Assembly: GCA_018806985.1 (NCBI GenBank)
Contig: JADANN010000451.1
Span: forward strand, 496,001 to 560,000
Length of the DNA stretch: 64,000 nt
Reading direction: 5' to 3'
Origin: Angiostrongylus vasorum
Taxonomy: Eukaryota; Nematoda; Chromadorea; Rhabditida; Metastrongylidae
Each line of letters starts with the position of its first letter. Position 1 is the first letter of the stretch. Below, in pieces: positions 32,691 through 44,029 of the stretch. The notes under the pieces were generated by a model. That model did no database searches. It was given only the letters and a program-made list of their open reading frames with translations, and was not told where the DNA came from. The position numbers were made by a program, and so were the translations under genes.

Positions 32691-33109
32691 TAAATTCCCC
32701 CATCACCTTTATGTGGAAGTTCTTGTCATCCTTGTCTCTCTCAGCTTTCCTTGGCTATGGCTAAAGCCAATCTGGTGTTTGAGCAGATTTGGATTGGAGT
32801 ATAACCGTCTGTCTGTTAAACTGTCAAGCTTACCAGTGATTTTACTAGAAAGGTAAGCTGCCTCTAAAACTGTGTACAGACGTTTAAAGAACGGTGTTGA
32901 TAGCTGAACGAAAGCGTATTATGGAAGAAGGAGAACTAAATGAGGGCCAAGAAGGTAATACAAATAAAAGTAAACTTGCTTTTCTCGACCTACTACTCCA
33001 TAGACAACGCTCACATGAGCTAACTAATGAAGACATAAGAGAGGAAGTCGACACCTTTATGTTCGAAGGCACCTTTTCCATGACCAAAATTATCTCTTCG
33101 GTTGCTTAA

Positions 33110-33948
33110 AATCAACCGTTCAATATCACCTTAAAGCCAAACCATCTGCTTGTTTAAAGTTTCATTTCATTACTTCTTTCTTATTAAAAAAAACTTGCTT
33201 TCTAATGCGACTGGTTGATAGCCTTAACAAGCACTCATCATGACAGAAATTGTGGAACCTGCGATCTACGGTAAAACATAACATCAAGTATATATGCTCG
33301 TTCATTACCTACTGAGAACTAGGAGGTGGATTTAATTGTTTAAAAGACTTAACGCTAGTACTGTAGTCTCCCGTCTTCACGAGTCGCAAAAAAATTGTGT
33401 AGACTCCAGCACAATGCCTCCTTAGTTGATAATTTGTTCGCTAACCTCGATATTCTTTGCTTAAAGTCATGGAAGCCATTCTAGGGCTTTCTAGTCGGTC
33501 ACCAATTCGGGTAATCACCGCCTGCTTCTAGTCGTGGAAGATCACGTCGAGGACAAGCCACCACTGGTCGAGATCGCAGTTGAATACCTAGGAACGTCTC
33601 GCCTTAAAAATGAGACTATAAATCATTATTTCGAAATATAGCTTTTGGAAACTTGCAATCAGTGTGAGCATAAAATAGTATATATATTATAGTTACCGTA
33701 GTTGTTAGTTAGTGTTTCGAAATGGTAGAATTTTTTTCTCGATCATCGAATATGGGCTGGGCGGCACTATGGTGGTACCAAGGGACTAACGAAGGTGTGT
33801 ACGCGTTCTGTGTCACCCTTAATTTCCTCTAGAATTTAACTTGATTACACAGCGATCTCAGATCAAATCTGCTGTAGTTCTACTCATTTAGTGAGCGATA
33901 TTCCCATCGAAAGTGACTTGAGTTTTCTAATGTATTAGGTTCCGATAA
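33110..33948. other. Downstream of the P450 exons, nothing recognised
   Basis: Searched by eye for HDTTS, ExxR and FxxGxRxCxG coding on both strands; none seen. Confidence 0.35.
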
Positions 33949-34225
33949 GGGCGCATGTGGCGCAGTGGTCGGAGGCGCCATTGCGACACACGCGTGGAAT
34001 CGATCCCGCGCTTATGGCCCACCAAGCCTTCCATTCCTACGGGGACGGCAAATTGGTACCAGACTTGCCTGAAAGGATAGCAGCAATGGCTCGGTACATC
34101 GGTAGGCCACCGCAAGTCATTGTAAAGGCCAGATATGCATTCAATCACCTCCAATGATGTTTAATGAAGTCGATTGTATGGCGCATCCCTATAGGGACTG
34201 ATCAACGCCGATAGCCTTATCCTTC
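33949..34225 (+). repeat. SINE-A, intact copy with target-site duplication
   Basis: The head reads GGGCGCATGTGGCGCAGTGG then TCGGAGGCGCC (A box TGGCGCAGTGGTCGG) and GTGGAATCGATCCCGCG (B box). This is the RNA polymerase III promoter of a tRNA-derived SINE. The body ends at 'gccgatagccttatcctt'. Flanks: TTAGGTTCCGATA (33,935-33,947) and TTAGGTTCAGATTA (34,236-34,249), which look like a target-site duplication of about 13 bp. Confidence 0.85.
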
Positions 34226-34249
34226 ATTTTTTACTTTAGGTTCAGATTA

Positions 34250-36310
34250 TAATTTTCATCTTTTCGTAAGCAAACTTTGCCTTAACAATGAGCTCTACTT
34301 TGTAAAGCCATGGGTTTTGGTACGGAATTTGCCGTCGTCAAAAAGTGTATCTGCCAAAACACATCTCATCTCGATCGCTTGAATGTGACAACATGTTGGT
34401 TGCCACTCCTATTATCAGATGCTTATCTAGACCCTTCCAAGGCTACAGTCTAAGAGCTTGAAATTTCTTGCCTTCTTACACTCTAATATTGCTAGGAATG
34501 CTCTCTTCGACCTACGAGGTTGAACTTTTGAAAAACCGGACACATATGTCCAAATGTATCCATCAGTTTGGATATCACATATGTTCGTTGAGAAACTACG
34601 AGGACCGTTTCTGGAGGTAGGTGAAAAATTGGAATTGCATGAAAGCACTCATTTGCTTCTCTTGAAAAGCAGATTGGTCTGGGCAATAACTAAATTTTAG
34701 GTTCTCCGAAAATTATCCTCAGGCTTTAACCAGTATTTTGATGTGAAATTTCTTAGCTCAGAACGAACTTCACTAATGTAAGTAAAAACCGCTGTGGTCT
34801 CACATATTTTGCACATTTTGTCAACGCGAAGCAAATTTATCTATGACATTTGCATAAAATTCTGGACTCTGGACGAGATGAAGTCTTTGAAGGCAGTTTC
34901 GGCCACAGCTTGGTTCCTGAAGCATTTTTTTGCACAGGAATATGTTCAAGTAATTGAACAAGTGGTCGTCGCCCCTAATATGTCTGACCGGTATTGTGGA
35001 CGAGACAAAGTTTCCTAGCACAGACGAGTCCCTACGTCTTACCATTCAGTAAAAGGATCGGTACCCTTTCTGACGACCGATTTGCAGCACAAAGGCTAAA
35101 GTTTCTGGTGCCTCTTTTCCCCTTCCTGGACGTATTCATCACCGTAGTCGCTTAAGTCGGATTTAAACTGTCAAATGGCAAATGGTCACGACGTGACCTT
35201 CACTTGGTGCATTCTTCATAGTCATGCACAGCTTCGTCGCGGTCCAACCACTAAGCCGACCGCCGTCGCTTGTCTCAGAGCATTCAGTTCTTGTCACGCG
35301 TCACAGTAAGCTCGAGAAACGAGTCATTTTGGTTGCGCAGGAGAGGCACGGATGGCATTTCAAAACGGCACCTTTTCGACTGTCATTCAACTCTTGTGAC
35401 ATACATTTGTTGAGCTTCTTCCCATTTCCAACTATATTTAGATGGCCGGAGTTACGGTTATTGATCGGAAACGGCTAAGGTACACAGAGTTTTTTTGACA
35501 GTCATCGAACAGCTTTACGTTTATTTGCTTCCACTAAATCCTTAAGTTCATCGTCGTTAATAGCACCGTACTACGGTTAACACCTATTGCTTCCACAGCC
35601 ATCAAGGTTGCTTTACATACGTCCCGGTTTGATATCGTAGATGTCGATTTGTCGGAATTGTTATTTAAGCTTTTGAGAATCTAGCCTTTGAAGGAACAAA
35701 ATTTTTTGTTAGGGATAAAATTTTACTATGATTCAATTAAATGTAGCTAAAGCGCACAAAATGAGCTTTGCAATGGTACAAAGGTGGTACAGTTCTGCAC
35801 TCGGAGAGTAGGTTACACTCGTGCAAGAAAAATGGAATTACAAAACGAACATTGGTTTCCGAGAGTCATGGCAAATAGAACGTGGCTCAACGTCTCCTCT
35901 AAGAAATAGACACCATATCCTGCCAACACTAACACAGCTTCTGCAAATAGCGGCAAGTCACTAATGAATTTATCTGTATAGAGCCTTAAATGCTGCTTGT
36001 GGTTGTTCTCTTTCCCAAAGCAATAAACGAGAAAGAGTTGTCTGTTCTGAATTCAGGAGAATTTCTGACTCCACAGTTTTAGGACCGGCAATTACGGATA
36101 AATCCCTATTACACCTTAAAGTCGAACGATAATGCAAAAATTTAGTAGAATAGAACAATTGCCTTGCGCGACTCGTAGCTCCCTACACAGCTTTTTTTGA
36201 CAGGTTTCCTAGGAAATAATCCAAGATAAGAAGATCAGTGCGATGAATTGGACTAAGTGAGAGAAGATGCCATCCACTAAACACTGTGAGAACAACCACA
36301 AAGATGCCGG
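34250..36310. other. No recognised feature
   Basis: Two kb of AT-rich sequence. Open frames of 60-84 codons occur on both strands (for example 35,224-35,478), but none has a motif I know. No TE family from this window is present. Confidence 0.35.
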
Positions 36311-36324
36311 TATTTGAGCAAAAG

Positions 36325-36525
36325 TCAGAATCTCAGCTCAGATTCGAACCCGCGATTACCTTTGGCGTGGTCTTACGTGGAAGCCACCACACCAAACGAA
36401 GCTCTTGCTTTCACTTCTTTCGGCCACTTTTTAACCCTATCGGTGCTGTTTGCAATCACCATCAAGGGGAATTACTGAGGTCACCAGAATCGGGGGTTCG
36501 AACCCCCACTCACCTTAGGTTCCGT
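36325..36525 (-). repeat. tRNA-like units related to foldback-C, with good promoter boxes
   Basis: Minus strand near 36,400-36,335: TTTGGTGTGGTGGCTTCCAC (A-box-like) and, 45 bases on, GCGGGTTCGAATCTGAG (perfect B-box GGTTCGAATC). A second box, GGGGGTTCGAACCCCCG, lies at about 36,495-36,512; it is palindromic and reads on both strands. The link to foldback-C is the shared 'gtgtggtgg' and 'gcaatcacc' blocks. No full tRNA cloverleaf with both arms could be drawn. Confidence 0.55.
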
Positions 36526-36879
36526 GTTTTCTTCATATCTCAACATCCTTGTTGTTGTATTCCACATAATATTCTACTATGAAAAGAAAAGAGTAGGTGG
36601 GAAACAAAAAGTTACTTGTTAGAATATTTTCTACTCGGAAAGTGCGAAATAGAGCAGTCGATGTGGCTGGTGTCTTCTTGAAACCGAGTTTCGCATAACT
36701 ACCAGGTTGTTTGAGCAAGTAACGATCTCACTCGGACGTTCAAAAAAGGGTGAGCATTACCAAAATGCCCATAGTTTGCTACCAGTGATAGGACATCTAG
36801 TGACGAATAAGCTAATGCAAGTCATTTGAATGATCTGTAGAAAAAAATAACTCCACTCTTAAGTTAACCTCGAAGTACT

Positions 36880-37005
36880 AAACGGCCTTGATGGATCGTT
36901 GGACGAAGGCGAGTCCTATGAACAAACTGGATTTCGAAAACATTTTAGCATGGTGGATTATAGATCATATTATCTCGAATGGGAAACTACTAAATACGTA
37001 GAACG
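36880..37005 (+). mobile_element. RTE LINE scrap
   Basis: Translation LDEGESYEQTGFRKHFSMVD matches the LDEGQPCKQAGFRKGFSTMD segment of the RTE copies between RT motifs. Only about 120 bases remain. Confidence 0.7.
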
Positions 37006-37009
37006 AGTG

Positions 37010-37914
37010 TGAAAATCCGATTTCACTGTACTAAAATGGAGAGAAAGAGGCTCAATTCTATTTTGACGACAAAACTGGAAAAATTGTACTTCAGAAGAGC
37101 ATGAACGCGGCATAGAAATTTACATAGGTTCGTGATCCACAGAGAAGATAAGACGAAGTTGTTGAAGACCTCCACCTCATTCTCAAGATGAAACCTATTT
37201 TCTTCTGCAAACTTCGGGTCACTTGCGATGAAATAGCGAAAATCTTAAACTCTGTGCTGTACTTGTAAGGTAGAGTAGTATTCATTTGGAGGAAATCTAC
37301 CTTTCTCGGATTAGAGCAGAATATTCTGCTGCTGCACTCTATACTAAAGTGTGTAGTAACTGGAAAAAGACCCCCAATGTCCACACCAAGTTAAAAGTTG
37401 AAGAGTGAGCATCTCATCTTCGAAACTCGAGCAGACACAGAGCAACGACTACACAAATAATTAGTCGATACACTATTTTGCTGATATCCGCTTGATTATT
37501 TTCCCACTATATGATGTGAAATAGTGGAGCCAGAATATTCAGTAAATCGCTCGCAGCCCTACACCAAACTTGTGCCGCATCTTTAACCGAAATTGCCCGT
37601 TTGGTGGACACTGAGCCAAGGCGCTTAAGTCTTTTGCAATACGATTGCAGCACTTCATGAATTACAATAGGATGACTTGCTCCATCGAGTTTTTTCAGCG
37701 TGGAGCCTAATATTGCATTTCTCAAAACGACTCAGGTTATGTGAAAATAGGAGGGTTCATTTTCATCATTTGTTCTCTGCTTGCATTTTGCAGAGTTGAT
37801 AAGAATTCAGTGAAAATAATGATATCTCTCACCAACCAATACACTACTACTTTCATACGCAATGAAGCAACACTGGCTGCAAAAAATCTCAAAAACTATT
37901 AGCTGCAAAAAATA
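37010..37914. other. No recognised feature
   Basis: Contains a 97-codon minus-strand frame (37,091-37,384) that I do not recognise. Confidence 0.35.
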
Positions 37915-38290
37915 ACTTCACAGATTGCTAGCCTTCAGAAACCATGACTTCTTTCGTGATTAAATGAGAAGGAAAAAAAAGCCACACATGACGCGAAACT
38001 CTTTTTCGAAACGCTTGGTTATACAAAATCGACAACAAATGCTGCACGTAGCAGGCGATGGGTGTAAAGCGCTTCTCTTGCAGTCGTTCATCAGGGCACC
38101 GCATATCCCAGCCGTTTTCAGACCGCTTTTTCTCCATCAGCAAAGGCTGGTCGATCAGGTCAGGCATAGGACTGGGTAATTGTGCCGCTTCTTAACTTAA
38201 TATGGGCTATCAATTTTTTCTAGTAGAACCTTTCCGTTCTTATGATTATCGATCTCCTTTCGTTGTAACCAACTCGTTTAGTTAGTCTCT
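37915..38290 (+). repeat. Unnamed repeat, diverged copy at 48,590-48,990
   Basis: Shared in order with 48,590-48,990, same orientation: 'attaaatgagaagg' with 'cgcacatg' or 'cacacatg', 'cttggttata--a-atcgac', 'tgctgca--tag', 'cagtcgt-cat-gggc', 'tttcagacc--tttt-tcca', 'gtgctg-ttctta' and 'tcgatctc'. No coding motif. Only two copies are seen here. Confidence 0.5.
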
Positions 38291-38470
38291 GCCACAACAG
38301 TTCCACACTTACACTTTTTGTTTCGGAAACTTCTGAAGAATCTAAGTGCTTTCGATTTTTCTAGTGTTCAGCTTTTCTTGTGCAAGTTACACTTTTATAA
38401 ATACACCTTCAGTTATAGAGTACGGCTGTAATTACAGTATAGGGTAAACATGCGTAATATGCACGACCTC

Positions 38471-38860
38471 CCTACGGCTTACCGCCTCATGGTGGCTGGG
38501 AGGTGTTCCTGGATGTTGGGCTGGTATGTACAGCGTAGGGATTCATCCTCCAGGCAGGGCCTCATAAGCTGAGAAGGAGTCCGGCGTTTCCATTTTCCAG
38601 GAAGCCTAGCTAAGAGTAAACCAATACCACGATCCACCACCGTCCTGGTATCAAATTAGTCAAATGGTGACAAATCTCCCTTTGATTTGCAAGAGCAGCC
38701 ACTGCCTGTGGTGGTGACGACTTGGAGCAGACTTTGGCTAGGCTGACCTCACGACTCCAAGAAACCGCTATGGCTGAACCAGCAAATCTCCGAAAAAAAT
38801 GAAGATCATGCTGGCGCACGCACAACCAGTGAGCACGGGCCATCTAAGTCATTGTGTTCA
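38471..38860 (+). repeat. SINE-B copy
   Basis: Full order of SINE-B blocks: 'cttaccgcctcatggtggct', 'agggattcatcc', 'agtccggcgtttccat', 'cctagctaagagtaaacc', 'ccaccgtcctggtatcaa', 'tgacaaatctccct', 'aaccagcaaatctccgaaaa', 'taagtcattgtg'. Confidence 0.75.
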
Positions 38861-39291
38861 ACGGTTCTTTTTTTTCATATGTCGCAACATTTTCTATAAA
38901 ACAGTGCTACAATGCAAACTATAAGTATAAACTACAGTTGTAATTAGGGCATTGATACAAATTATAATTCACAATGACAATAGACGATTTTTCTAACGTG
39001 TTGGGACACTCCTAGAACCAGAGGCAATTACCAGCACTGAGAACATTCTCCGTCAACATTAATGAAGACGACTTTTTGTATTTGTGGATTAATTGCTCAA
39101 TTATTCATAGGACATTCCACAACTGGTTAAAAATTCACATTATTAGCCGAATTAAATGAACTCTTGCCATCGCCTGCACTTTCCGCAATGTGCGTCATCA
39201 GTTCCCTGACGATTCCTAGAAAAAACATCCATTGTTAAGATGATAACAGCCAAAATGAATCAATCTGTCACTCAGAGATAATGACTTGTAT
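38861..39291. other. No recognised feature
   Basis: AT-rich sequence with no family match and no notable ORF. Confidence 0.35.
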
Positions 39292-39810
39292 TGTCCTTTC
39301 CGGGAAGTAACGCGTTCACCGCCACACCATGCGGGTCCTTCGTTTCGCCTGTCTCTCAGCTAGTTCTTATCGATCTCTGCCATCAGCTATCACCCGTCAC
39401 CGGGACTGATCTGGAGAGCCCACATCGGCATTGAACCCAGTTAAGCTGAGGCTGTAGTTGAAATCACAATGTTTTACCTTTTTTTTATTTCCTGCCTACT
39501 ACAATTTTCACTGCAGGGTACTAAGCGAAATACAACCTCAACGTTGCTGAGATATTTGCAAAAATATCCCCCCGCCCCAGATCAATGCCGTGGAAGGGTG
39601 ATTGCTGACGGCGCTGATAGAACTAACTGAGAGACATGCGAAACGAAGGACCCGCATGGTGTGGTGGTGAACGCGTTAATCCCCGGAGAGGACAATAGCG
39701 CGTTCGTTCCCCACCATAGACACCAGCGGTCCAGAGTTTTACAAATTTCTCAGCAGCGTTGTGGTCGCATTTCGCTTAGTACCCTGCGGTAAAAAATTGT
39801 ATTAGACAGA
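39292..39810. repeat. Foldback-C repeat
   Basis: Minus unit 39,292-39,570, plus unit 39,575-39,800. Both hold 'aacgcgtt' and 'gtggtgg' boxes and the 'ctgatctggagagcccac' type centre. Arms pair over about 100 bases. Confidence 0.75.
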
Positions 39811-40304
39811 AAATAAAAAAAAGGTAAAATAATGACTTGTGTTATTCAGCGCAAACGCCTTAAACGAGATTAGCAATAAAAGAGCATAAGTAATTTCGAC
39901 GACATTTTCACCGTTGGCGCTGTGAGCCTGCAAACTTCTTTCCTCTCACGTCGCTGAATACCTCTAATCACCGACTTCCACTGTGCACTAATAGAGCAGG
40001 AATATCAATTGTTCTTATGATTTAATATCAAATTATTTTCATCCCTACCTCTAACTAGAACGGGAACTGTTCGTGCAAAGTAGTTGGTAGCCATTCATAT
40101 ATGTGTTAAAGTTGGTGTTTCTCCACTTGATAGAGATTTTATAGGTCAATTGTTAAAAGGATAACGATCCGAAACAGTTGACGTATGGAAAAATGGAGTT
40201 CTTTAGATGTTTAAGGTGTAGTTAAAACATTAGTGAACTATAGCGATGGAAATGGAAGGCGCTCAATTTTTTGAAGAGTAAAAGGGCGACAATACTTAAT
40301 ATGA
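39811..40304. other. No recognised feature
   Basis: No ORF above 60 codons and no repeat match seen. Confidence 0.35.
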
Positions 40305-40520
40305 TTGCCGATTTGGGCTCCTTAGATCAATCCCGTTGACGGGTGATTGCTGATGGCGCTGATCAATGGAAATAGTTGAGAGACAGGCGAAACGAAAGAC
40401 TTGCATAGTGTGGTGGTGAGCGCGTCACTCCCCGGAAAGGACAATAGCGTGTTCGTTCCCCACCGCACCTGCGGTGCATAGTTTTGCAAATATCTCAACA
40501 TCACTGTGGTTGTTTAATAC
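40305..40520 (+). repeat. Foldback-C half unit (single plus copy)
   Basis: From 'gatttgggctccttagatca' through 'gtgtggtggtgagcgcgtca' and 'tgttcgttccccaccgc' to 'tttgcaaatatctcaacatc'. Only one arm is present, which shows the units can exist singly. Confidence 0.72.
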
Positions 40521-41277
40521 GATTATTGAAATCACCAAAAGAAGAAAATGCAGTGAGCTCTGTCATAATAAATTAATAGGATCTATGAGTAAATTTAGCT
40601 CACATCACTTTAACATGCCGTCGCTCTGTGTGGATGGCAGTGTGGCAGGTGTCGAAAATACAAAAAATAAAATAAACTAGGTATTTAGAACTCTAAGCAT
40701 TTTTGCCTGGTAGTGAACGATCTGTAATTAACGTATGATAACTCATCGTAATGCTCAACTGAACAGGTGAGTAGGTGGCGTTATTTTTCACATCGCTGCG
40801 TGAGTGAAAGCAACGTCTCTGTAGATTGTTTTCGGGTGACAATGGATATGGAAGTGGTCATTCCTCTAGATAGATGACGAAGTGTGTAATTTCCCTTCTT
40901 GCCTACACTGTGATTGGTCTGCGAGTGTAGAGTGCACTTCAGTGAGCTTCGCCTACTTCGTCCTCCGCACTGAGTACAGCAATCCTGCTTTCTGTGGCTA
41001 AATCAGATTTGTTAATTCAGTATGATTCAAAAAAAAATTACACCCATTTTCATCTTTCTGGGGCTTCTACCATAGTCTTCGTCAAACGGCAAATATATCT
41101 TAACGTAGTATCTTTAACGATAAAATGCTATAATATCACAAAATGTTTTATGTCATAGGAGGAGTTTTGTTCTACGAATCACGTTTGACAGAGAATGCAC
41201 TAAAGTTAATGAACGATGTTAGTACAGCGAGTAATACTTACGAAAATCATACTATTCACTTTACTACCAACGATTAC
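40521..41277. other. No recognised feature
   Basis: AT-rich; a 68-codon frame overlaps the repeat end but is not convincing. Confidence 0.35.
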
Positions 41278-41291
41278 AACTATAATTATAG

Positions 41292-41575
41292 AGGATAAAA
41301 AGATGAAGCTCTCGGCATTGACCAATCCCTGAGGGATGCGCTATGCATTCGACTTCATTAATCATCGTTTGGAGGTGATTGAATGCATATCTGGGTTTTA
41401 CAATGTCTCGTGGTGGCCAACCGATGTATCGAGCCAATGCTGCTACCCTCCCAGACAAGTCTGGTGCCAATTTGCCGTCCCCGGAAGGATGGAAAGCTTG
41501 GTGTACCATGGGCGCGGGGATCGATTCTATGTGTGTGTTGCAGGGCGCCTTCGACCACTGTGCCACACGAGCCAT
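41292..41575 (-). repeat. SINE-A, full length, with 14-bp target-site duplication
   Basis: AACTATAATTATAG stands at 41,278-41,291 and again at 41,576-41,589. Between them the minus strand gives head, body and tail of SINE-A ('gtggcacagtggtcgaaggc' A-box region, 'agaatcgatccccg' B-box region, 'ggtcaatgccgagagctt' tail). Confidence 0.88.
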
Positions 41576-41589
41576 AACTATAATTATAG

Positions 41590-41905
41590 TTACAATTATG
41601 ATCATAATTAATACCTTCTTGGATTATTAAGCCAACAAAGTTGACAAAAAAGGATTATTTGGCTAATGTTTGGACGGCTTCGTCTTATTCAGAGCTGATG
41701 ATACGAGTCGATGGTGCAAAGTCGTTCATACTCTCGATGTGGTCTCTTCATCGTTATATTGAGTCGAATCTTCTTCAGTCGAGCACCGAATGAGGCAACC
41801 TCATTCTGCGAAGCCATCTCTAGAGAAAAAAAAATCACGATTAACAGTGGAGCATCTCTCGAATGAGGGATGCTCACCCGGCGATAGTCTATCATACAGG
41901 GTGCT
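41590..41905 (-). mobile_element. Terminal-repeat unit of the TATA/hammerhead-like family
   Basis: Minus strand: CACCCTGTATGATAGAC (TATA region, degraded), 'ctcattcgagagatgctcca', 'accatcgactcgtatcatca', GCTCTGAATAAGACGAAGCC, GTCCAAACATTAGCC, then 'ggcttaataatccaagaagg'. Same order as 55,770-56,000. The hammerhead-like core is decayed. Confidence 0.55.
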
Positions 41906-42289
41906 GGCACTAATAGTAGTGATTGTCGAGAAATATTTGTACAGAGGTGATTGTGTGCTGTATAACATCGCGATTGCAGAAGAAGAGGATAACACATTAA
42001 TATTATTGTTATAGATCGTATACCACTGGAAACAAACCACTTACTTCTTCACCAGTACATGTGATTGAATGTCATACATCTTAAGAATCGCGAAATCTGA
42101 CCACATGGTCGGATGGAAACTTTGTAAAGATTGAAGAAAGTTTTCTATAAAGCATGTTAAATGTCATGCAAAGCCTAGAGTGGCGAAAGATTTTCAGCTC
42201 AAATTCGTGGATTGAAAGGAGTGATTCGTATCACTGTGCTATCTGCCTCCCGAGGAGAAATCCGAAGTTTTTCAAACGTTCATTGTGGT
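41906..42289. other. No recognised feature
   Basis: Includes 'gtgctgtataacatcgcgatt', faintly like a PLE 3' end. Not enough to call. Confidence 0.35.
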
Positions 42290-42692
42290 AGCCTCCCAAC
42301 AGTTTACCGCCTCATCGTGGCTGGGAGATGTTTCTGGGTGTAGGACTGCGATGTACAGCGGGGGAATTCATGCCTACGGCAGGGTCTCCCAATCTGCGAA
42401 GGAGTGCGGCGTTTCTATCAGGAAGCACAGCTAACAGTAAACCAGTACCAGGATCCGCCACCGTCTTGGTATTAAAGTCGCATGGTGGCAAATCTCCCTC
42501 TGATCCATAAGGGCTGCGACTGCCCGTGGTGGTGAAGACCTGGGGCAGACTTTGGCCAGGCTGACCTCGGGGTTCCGGGGAACCACAATGGCTTAACCAG
42601 CAAATCTCCGAAAAATGGCGATTATGCTGGAGCCCGCACAACCAGTGAGGACGGCCCGTTCAAGTGTCAACTGTCAAGTGTGTCATTGTGGT
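42290..42692 (+). repeat. SINE-B copy
   Basis: Ordered SINE-B blocks from 'gtttaccgcctcatcgtggc' to 'gtcaagtgtgtcattgtgg', including 'tcgcatggtggcaaatctcc', 'ccagcaaatctccgaaaaat' and 'gcccgcacaaccagtgagg'. Confidence 0.78.
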
Positions 42693-43679
42693 AGAAGAAC
42701 GGTATGAGCTACGAGTTGGAACAGCATCACAGTTTGTCATAAAACTGCAGGTTCTAATTGAGTAGTTCATTTAGGAATATCTTCCTCTCGGTGAGGCCGT
42801 CGAATGTGCGTTCAGTTCAATCTGAGCTCCCGAACACATAGATAGTTCTTGCTTCCCTTTTTCTCACCAGCTTTCTTTAGCTTCTCCGAGATTGTCAGCA
42901 TGAACTTAGAGTTTCGATGGCCAAGCTTCGGGCCACTTCACCTTTTTTCAAAGAGTGCACATATTGTTAAATAATCTTACCCTTTTTTACTCGGTAAATT
43001 TTGTGCTGTGTTGCGCTCTCTTTTTCAAAAAATTCAAACCATTCGTGGTGTGCATACTTTGATAGGTCGACTTTCTCCATTTGAGAAAATGACTATGAGC
43101 TTAAGATCAGCTCTAAAAGAGATACGTCACCTCACGCTTTTGGTCTACCAGTCATTTTTCGAATTTTATCAAGAATGCCTTGACAGTTTTCTGCGTTGAC
43201 GTGTTCGATTTTTGCTCAGGGATCGTTCCTAAAAGTGCCACTCATCACCGGTGTGTTTTTCTACGCTGTGCGAGCCTAGAGGAGTACTATTAGTACTTGG
43301 AGGATAATTACGACTTTAAGCTTTCCGTCGAGGTGTCTTTTATGCGGACACGAAGTTGTCTGACGATTTCGCCAAGGTACTCATTACCGTATGTCTTAGA
43401 AGAGACTAAACCTAGTTTATCTGGGTTTATGACGCCTCCTTTATTACTTTTGCAAACCAGGCGGTTTTTTGTTGAAAACTGGCCATTCCGAATTAAATGA
43501 TGACGTTGGGTATTTAATGGAAGTATAATAACTGTCTCAGAAGTTTCTATGTTACGGTTATTTAACCACCTTTTAGCAGTGCTTCTCGCTTTGTTGGATG
43601 ACGACGACAGCTGGAAAAGATCTTATTTTTTCATTTCTGTTGATCTAGGCTGTTCATTTACTGTTTTTTTTTCTTCTTA
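42693..43679. other. No recognised feature
   Basis: Short frames of 60-70 codons at 43,008-43,199 and 43,297-43,500. The second includes 'MRTRSCLTISPRYSLPY', which may be a remnant of a PLE endonuclease segment in another frame; unproven. Confidence 0.35.
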
Positions 43680-43800
43680 AACAAGATCGAGGTTATCAAT
43701 ACCAAAGTTAAACCAATTTCCGCCGCTATTTCGGCGGTTTCGGCTTCTTCAGAACCTGAAAAGACCAAAATGAGACGCAGTCTATTCCTCAGCCAAAGAT
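43680..43800 (-). mobile_element. PLE-type 3' end fragment, diverged
   Basis: Minus strand: 'ctttt', GGTT, CTGAAGA, AGCC, GAAACCGCC, GAAATAGC. It has the CTGAAGA box and GAAA, but the CGTC cut region is lost. Confidence 0.5.
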
Positions 43801-44029
43801 TTTGATAACCAAAGCAGAACAACTCAATGGACAAAATTCGTTGAAATAGAACGTCGGCGAGGAGCATTCCCTAATCCAGAAATCGTTACTCTCTGCAAAT
43901 CCGCTACGATCATCTTGGCCCCAGAACGTGGGTGGCCTTCCAAGAGGACGCTTGCATTTTCATGTAGTCCACTCCGCTGTCCATTTCATCCATCTACAAC
44001 TCTGCTCTCATCGTAACTGTGTTACCAGC

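Larger units (their letters stand above)
30519..33072 (+). pseudogene. Cytochrome P450, CYP4-like: three internal exons
   Basis: Exon 1 (30,519-30,618) follows a TTTTCAG acceptor and ends at CAAAG/GTGAGA. It gives ETAM, then after a one-base frame change INGQTGGNSEYMQAVQRL, as in the CYP4 'ETAMG..N..SEY..AV' region. Exon 2 (about 32,746-32,861) gives FPWLWLKPIW and FGLEYNR, ending at AAAG/GTAAGC. Exon 3 (about 32,890-33,072) gives [15 protein letters not shown], then KLAFLDLLL and [15 protein letters not shown], the approach to the I-helix. The CYP4 HDTTS oxygen-binding motif that should follow is absent; the sequence reads TFSMTK to a stop at 33,109. The ExxR and heme-cysteine exons are not seen nearby. 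P450s are membrane monooxygenases of fatty-acid and foreign-compound metabolism. The frame lesion and missing end suggest a pseudogene, but distant exons cannot be excluded. Confidence 0.72.

Noticed and set aside
32890..33109. Small independent gene of 71 codons
   Set aside because: The residues match CYP4 sequence before the I-helix and the block begins at a splice acceptor, so it is better read as a P450 exon.
36335..36400. Functional tRNA gene on the minus strand
   Set aside because: A and B boxes are good, but I could not draw acceptor and anticodon stems, and the unit shares blocks with a repeat family.
41680..41720. Second complete hammerhead at the terminal unit
   Set aside because: CTGATGA is present on the plus strand, but no GAAA box follows at a workable distance. 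On the minus strand the core is CTGAATA and GAAA has become CAAA.
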